A stretch of DNA of 9,940 nucleotides, taken from assembly GCA_020052215.1 (NCBI GenBank), contig JAGVPN010000157.1:1-9940 (forward strand). The letters are read 5' to 3'. The notes under the pieces were generated by a model. It was given only the letters and a program-made list of their open reading frames with translations. It was not told the origin of the DNA and made no database searches. Below, piece by piece: positions 6,956 to 9,940 of this stretch. The first letter of the stretch is position 1. Each line of letters begins with the position of its first letter. A program made the translations under genes and the position numbers. The stretch comes from Syntrophobacterales bacterium (lineage in GTDB: Bacteria > Desulfobacterota > Desulfobaccia > Desulfobaccales > 0-14-0-80-60-11).

Positions 6956-7561
6956 TTACTTTTTCTTGGCTTTTTCCCAGGCCTCGATTTTCTCCTTGGC
7001 CCTCTCCCTCAGATACAACGTGTCGAGGCTCTGTTGTTTGCCGAGGAGCGCGATGGAATACATGCTGAGCTCTCCGGTCCGGTCAATGTCGCTGAATTTC
7101 AAATACATCCGGGTTTTAACCCCGTTATAGTAAAAATCCTGGGCATTTAATTGTTCCAAGATTTTTGACCTTTGTCCCGGCCCAAACCTGGCAAAAACAT
7201 ATTCTTTCAAGATTTGAAATTGGTTATCACCCCGGACTTTAGTGATGACGCCGGAAAACTTGCCGTTCCAGAACTCATAGGTGATGTCGTCGAGTTTGAC
7301 CGTTACCAACTGTAAATCTTCCTGCTTTTTTTTGTAGTAGATAAACGGCCCGAGTATCTCAATAACTTCCATGGTGTGCAGCGGGTCCAGGGTGGCGATG
7401 TTCGTCTGCCACTTGAGACCCCTGAACCCATCCGGCTCCGAACCGGGCTTGAAGGAATAGTCATAGGTGAACATCCGGTCCTGGGCCGACAGGGTCATGG
7501 CCGACAGCAGGATCACGGCCCAGGCGATCATTACCCCTGATATGACGGTTTTTCTTACCAT
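6956..7561 (-). CDS. Exported protein of unknown function
   Basis: I do not recognise a named family. The 201-residue product has a clear Sec signal peptide: basic R3-K4, a hydrophobic core at about 7-24 and likely cleavage after LSA (24-26). It has no lipobox Cys, so the mature protein of about 175 residues is probably periplasmic or secreted. It begins with a DGFRGLKW segment (44-51), a pattern I associate with small exported proteins of anaerobic Deltaproteobacteria, and ends in a charged, probably helical tail rich in Lys and Glu (186-201). The mature part contains no Cys and has alternating beta-like stretches (LVTVKLDDITYEFWNGKFSG, 85-104). The ATG is supported by AAGGA on the minus strand 4 nt upstream. 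It stands alone, convergent with the MFS gene. Confidence 0.8.
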   Translation of the reverse strand: MVRKTVISGVMIAWAVILLSAMTLSAQDRMFTYDYSFKPGSEPDGFRGLKWQTNIATLDPLHTMEVIEILGPFIYYKKKQEDLQLVTVKLDDITYEFWNGKFSGVITKVRGDNQFQILKEYVFARFGPGQRSKILEQLNAQDFYYNGVKTRMYLKFSDIDRTGELSMYSIALLGKQQSLDTLYLRERAKEKIEAWEKAKKK

Positions 7562-7950
7562 TATGTCCTTACCCTCCTGACATCGACGAATAGCGGGGCT
7601 CCCACCCGGGTCCCATCCCCGCCCAAGGCGGCGTTATTTCTGCCGTTGCCTGAATCTTTGGCGCCCTTGCGCCCCGACGGCCCAATCATCATCACAATTT
7701 CCGTCACCCAGAACCCCAGGCGCCGGCCGGAGGTTTCAAGGCTGCCGTCCGTCGGGGCTCATCCGGTTGAACCCAGAGCTTCAGGTGGGGGGCATTGTAC
7801 CTGATCGCGGCCGCTAAAACCAGCGAGTTTTTGACTTGCCCGGCGCCAATTCCCGGTCCCGGGCCAGCCCCGGATTGAGCCGGCCTCGGGAGGAGTTCGC
7901 CTTTTCCGCCGCCCATTGCCCCAATTCCCAATTTTTCGCATCCCAAAATC

Positions 7951-8039
7951 AGGGATTTATCACCCCAGTATTAGGGATTTCCCTTATTGTTACCTGGAAT
8001 CCACTCCATTAATCTGTAAGGGATTTTACGGGAAAATCC
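7951..8039 (+). promoter_or_regulatory. Repeated AGGGATTT elements and small hairpin upstream of the HD-GYP gene
   Basis: AGGGATTT occurs three times in 76 nt: 7951-7958, 7973-7980 and 8019-8026. The middle copy is part of AGGGA-TT-TCCCT (7973-7984), a short inverted repeat. The third overlaps a hairpin GGATTTT (8021-8027), loop ACGGG, AAAATCC (8033-8039). The cluster lies 64-150 nt upstream of the start codon, where a regulator could bind. The binding protein is unknown, and the functional reading is inference. Confidence 0.35.
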
Positions 8040-8090
8040 GCTGGACCAGAAGTTACTGTTTTTTCAGTACGCTGGCAGCAAATCAAGGAT

Positions 8091-8095
8091 GGAGG
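8091..8095 (+). promoter_or_regulatory. Ribosome-binding site deciding the GTG start of the HD-GYP gene
   Basis: GGAGG lies exactly 7 nt before GTG (8103-8105). The next in-frame ATG (8115) would be 19 nt away, too far for this site, so GTG is preferred. Confidence 0.8.
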
Positions 8096-8102
8096 TCTAC
8101 GG

Positions 8103-9590
8103 GTGATAAACAAAATGCATCAAAGCTACCTTAAGTCTCAGAAACCGCAACCGCAGCCAGGAAATGGGCAACAGGCGGCCAAACCATTGGAAGCAAACCA
8201 GGCTTGCCAACCGACCATCGAGGTGCTGCTACAGAACGACCAGGATTTTAAGTTACTTTTAAACAATATTCCGGCGGTGGTATTTAAGGGATATTTAGAT
8301 GGGTCAGTTGATTTCTTTGACCAAAAAGTCGAAGCGATGACCGGATATCCAAGAAAGGATTTCGAATCCAGGCAGCGTAAATGGACTGATTTAGTTTTTG
8401 AAGAAGACTTTGACGAAGTCAAACAGGCATTCGTTCAAGGACTCAAAACTAATAAATCATATGTGAGGGAATATCGAATAAGAGACCGAAAAAATAAATT
8501 TCTTTGGATTCAGGAAAGAAGCCAGATAGTTTGCAATAAGAGTGGAAGGATTCAATATGTGAGCGGCATATTCTTCGATATTACGCCGCAAAAACAAGCC
8601 GAAGAGGCCCTGCAAGAGGGGGAAAGATTTCTTTCCAGCATTTTTAGCAGTATTCTTGATGGCATTTGCGTCATCGACTTAAATTATAATATTGTGCAGG
8701 TCAATTCCACCCTGGAGAAGTGGTACAAACAGGCGCTCCCTCTGGTTGGGAAAAAGTGCTATGAGGTTCATCATGGCAAGTCCGAACCCTGTCAGCCTTG
8801 TCCCGCGCATCGCACCATGCTCACCGCTGAACCGCATTTCGAAACCATCCGATTGAAAAACCTTGGTGACAAGAACCTGTGCTGGACAGATGTGCATGCT
8901 TTCCCCTGGTTCAGTAAAACCACGGGGAAAATGAAAGGGGTTATCAAGTATATCCAGGATATCACCTTCCGGGTGAACGCCGAGCAAACCGTTGAGGAAA
9001 GTCTCACAAATTTACAGAAGGCCTTGAACGGGACGGTCAAAGCCCTGGGCAACACTCTGGAATCGAAAGACCCGTATACGGCCGGCCACCAAAGGCGGGT
9101 CGTCCAACTCGCCTGCGCCCTGGCTGAAGAGATGGGAAAATCATCCGAATTTATCGAGGGGATGCGGGTCATGGGATTTCTTCATGATCTGGGGAAAATC
9201 GCCGTGCCGGGGGAGATCCTCAGCAAACCCAGCAAATTGAGTAAATACGAATTTAACCTGATCAAAATTCACCCCCAGGCAGGATTCGATATCTTAAAGG
9301 AAATAGATTTTCCCTGGCCGGTAGCGCTGGCGGTGGTCCAACACCATGAGCGGCTCGATGGCTCAGGTTATCCTTACGGACTTACAGACCCCGACATCAT
9401 CCCCGAAGCAAAAATTTTAGCGGTGGCGGATGTGGTGGAAGCCATGGTTTCTCACCGTCCTTATCGCCCGGCCCTGGGTTATGCCCTGGCGCTGGAGGAA
9501 ATTACCCAGCATCAGGGGGATCGCTACGACCCCGAGGTGGTCAACGCCTGTTTGAATCTCGTATCTGAACAACGTTTCACCTTTCATTAA
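8103..9590 (+). CDS. PAS-PAS-HD-GYP protein, probable c-di-GMP phosphodiesterase
   Basis: This 495-residue cytoplasmic regulator has no membrane segment. A Gln-rich leader (about 1-40) precedes a first PAS/PAC domain (about 48-163, ending in SGIFFDITPQKQAEEAL). A second PAS follows (about 174-290), joined by a short helix (about 291-318) to an HD-GYP domain (about 319-490). HD-GYP residues are intact: H329, HDLGK (361-365), H390, HHER (414-417) and GSGYP (420-424), followed by KILAVADVVEAM and RPYRP. The known HD-GYP activity is hydrolysis of cyclic di-GMP, so a phosphodiesterase role gated by the PAS domains is likely. PAS2 carries C219, H223, H224, C230, C233 and H236, a possible metal or redox site. 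The 5' half is clearly more AT-rich than the HD-GYP half. No receiver domain or partner GGDEF gene is adjacent. Confidence 0.93.
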   Translation: MINKMHQSYLKSQKPQPQPGNGQQAAKPLEANQACQPTIEVLLQNDQDFKLLLNNIPAVVFKGYLDGSVDFFDQKVEAMTGYPRKDFESRQRKWTDLVFEEDFDEVKQAFVQGLKTNKSYVREYRIRDRKNKFLWIQERSQIVCNKSGRIQYVSGIFFDITPQKQAEEALQEGERFLSSIFSSILDGICVIDLNYNIVQVNSTLEKWYKQALPLVGKKCYEVHHGKSEPCQPCPAHRTMLTAEPHFETIRLKNLGDKNLCWTDVHAFPWFSKTTGKMKGVIKYIQDITFRVNAEQTVEESLTNLQKALNGTVKALGNTLESKDPYTAGHQRRVVQLACALAEEMGKSSEFIEGMRVMGFLHDLGKIAVPGEILSKPSKLSKYEFNLIKIHPQAGFDILKEIDFPWPVALAVVQHHERLDGSGYPYGLTDPDIIPEAKILAVADVVEAMVSHRPYRPALGYALALEEITQHQGDRYDPEVVNACLNLVSEQRFTFH

Positions 9591-9595
9591 GCCAA

Positions 9596-9623
9596 CCCCA
9601 TCACGGTTGAGCCCGGGATGGGG
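9596..9623 (+). terminator. Possible terminator-like hairpin after the HD-GYP gene
   Basis: CCCCATC (9596-9602) pairs with GATGGGG (9617-9623) around a 14-nt loop, starting 5 nt after the stop codon. There is no U-tract, so an intrinsic terminator is only a tentative call; 3'-end stabilisation is an alternative. Confidence 0.3.
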
Positions 9624-9740
9624 ACCGCAGCCACAGCTGTAGGCGCGGCCCCTGTTCCGGGATCTTGCCCTGCATCATGCTTCCTCCTGATTTCCGTCAA
9701 CCCCTGGGCCCAGCTGTTTCTACCATAAGTTCATTACTAT

Positions 9741-9758
9741 ACCAGGGTATACCCTGGT
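9741..9758. promoter_or_regulatory. Perfect 18-nt palindrome upstream of gltX, operator-like
   Basis: ACCAGGGTATACCCTGGT is its own reverse complement. It also contains a TATACC direct repeat at 9738-9743 and 9748-9753, exactly 10 bp apart, which puts both copies on the same face of the helix. It lies 84 nt before the gltX start and has the form of an operator for a dimeric regulator. The regulator is not identifiable. The rest of the 252-nt spacer 9591-9842 holds the HD-GYP 3' hairpin and the gltX ribosome-binding site (AAGGAAGG, 9831-9838); no convincing -35/-10 pair was found. Confidence 0.5.
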
Positions 9759-9824
9759 GCAAGGTATTTCCGCCGGGGAAATTCATTGGCCATGGCCGCA
9801 AAATTATGGTAAAAAGGCTGATAG

Positions 9825-9940
<116 letters not shown>

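Larger units (their letters stand above)
7562..8102. other. 541-nt divergent intergenic region
   Basis: This spacer separates the exported-protein gene (minus) from the HD-GYP gene (plus). About 7580-7920 is GC-rich and contains short self-complementary stretches: GGCGC-CCTT-GCGCC (7660-7673) and a 10-bp pair GCCCCGACGG (7671-7680) with CCGTCGGGGC (7749-7758). About 7920-8090 is AT-richer and probably holds the promoter of the HD-GYP gene; a weak TTGTTA-17 nt-TAATCT pair sits at 7987-8015. Reading frames in the spacer are low-complexity and carry no domain I recognise. No tRNA or known riboswitch was seen. Confidence 0.5.

Noticed and set aside
7671..7758. 10-bp inverted repeat GCCCCGACGG / CCGTCGGGGC as a structured RNA
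   Set aside because: With a 68-nt spacer, such a match is expected about once by chance in a GC-rich 10-kb window; no supporting inner helix was found.
7704..7946. 80-codon minus-strand frame in the spacer before the HD-GYP gene
   Set aside because: Composition is Gly/Pro/Ala-rich without domain features; it looks like spurious translation of intergenic DNA, though a decayed gene cannot be fully excluded.

Overview
The window is GC-rich chromosomal DNA from a Gram-negative bacterium. The evidence is a complete inner-membrane and periplasmic Mla (maintenance of lipid asymmetry) ABC system, which implies an outer membrane. The compact gap-pgk-tpiA order and the style of the PAS/HD-GYP regulator suggest a Desulfobacterota (former Deltaproteobacteria) lineage, but this rests on recall of family style rather than a search. 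No phage, IS, CRISPR array, rRNA or tRNA was seen.

Layout. Positions 1-2351 (minus strand) hold a lower-glycolysis operon read gap -> pgk -> tpiA, with a 23-nt gap between gap and pgk and an 8-nt overlap between pgk and tpiA; tpiA runs off the left edge. A 334-nt divergent intergenic region (2352-2685) carries a possible gap promoter and an imperfect inverted repeat. Positions 2686-5386 (plus strand) hold mlaE, mlaF, mlaD and mlaC. The first three are almost contiguous; mlaD and mlaC are separated by a short spacer with a perfect 28-nt palindrome. A 12-segment MFS transporter (5543-6757) follows on the same strand. It converges on a small exported protein of unknown function (6956-7561, minus) across a spacer with two GC-rich hairpins. 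A 541-nt spacer (7562-8102) becomes AT-rich and repeat-bearing towards a PAS-PAS-HD-GYP regulator (8103-9590, plus). The right edge holds the first 32 codons of glutamyl-tRNA synthetase (gltX), preceded by an 18-nt perfect palindrome.

How the genes work together. GAPDH, PGK and TIM catalyse consecutive steps around glyceraldehyde-3-phosphate and serve glycolysis or gluconeogenesis. MlaFED is the ATP-driven inner-membrane phospholipid transporter and MlaC its periplasmic lipid carrier; no mlaA or mlaB is present here. The HD-GYP protein is a likely cytoplasmic c-di-GMP phosphodiesterase with two sensory PAS domains, the second bearing a Cys/His cluster. The exported orphan and the MFS carrier have no assignable substrate. 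I see no clear new multi-gene system. The points most worth following are the PAS Cys/His cluster, the two perfect palindromes, the GAPDH cofactor-site residues and the exported orphan.
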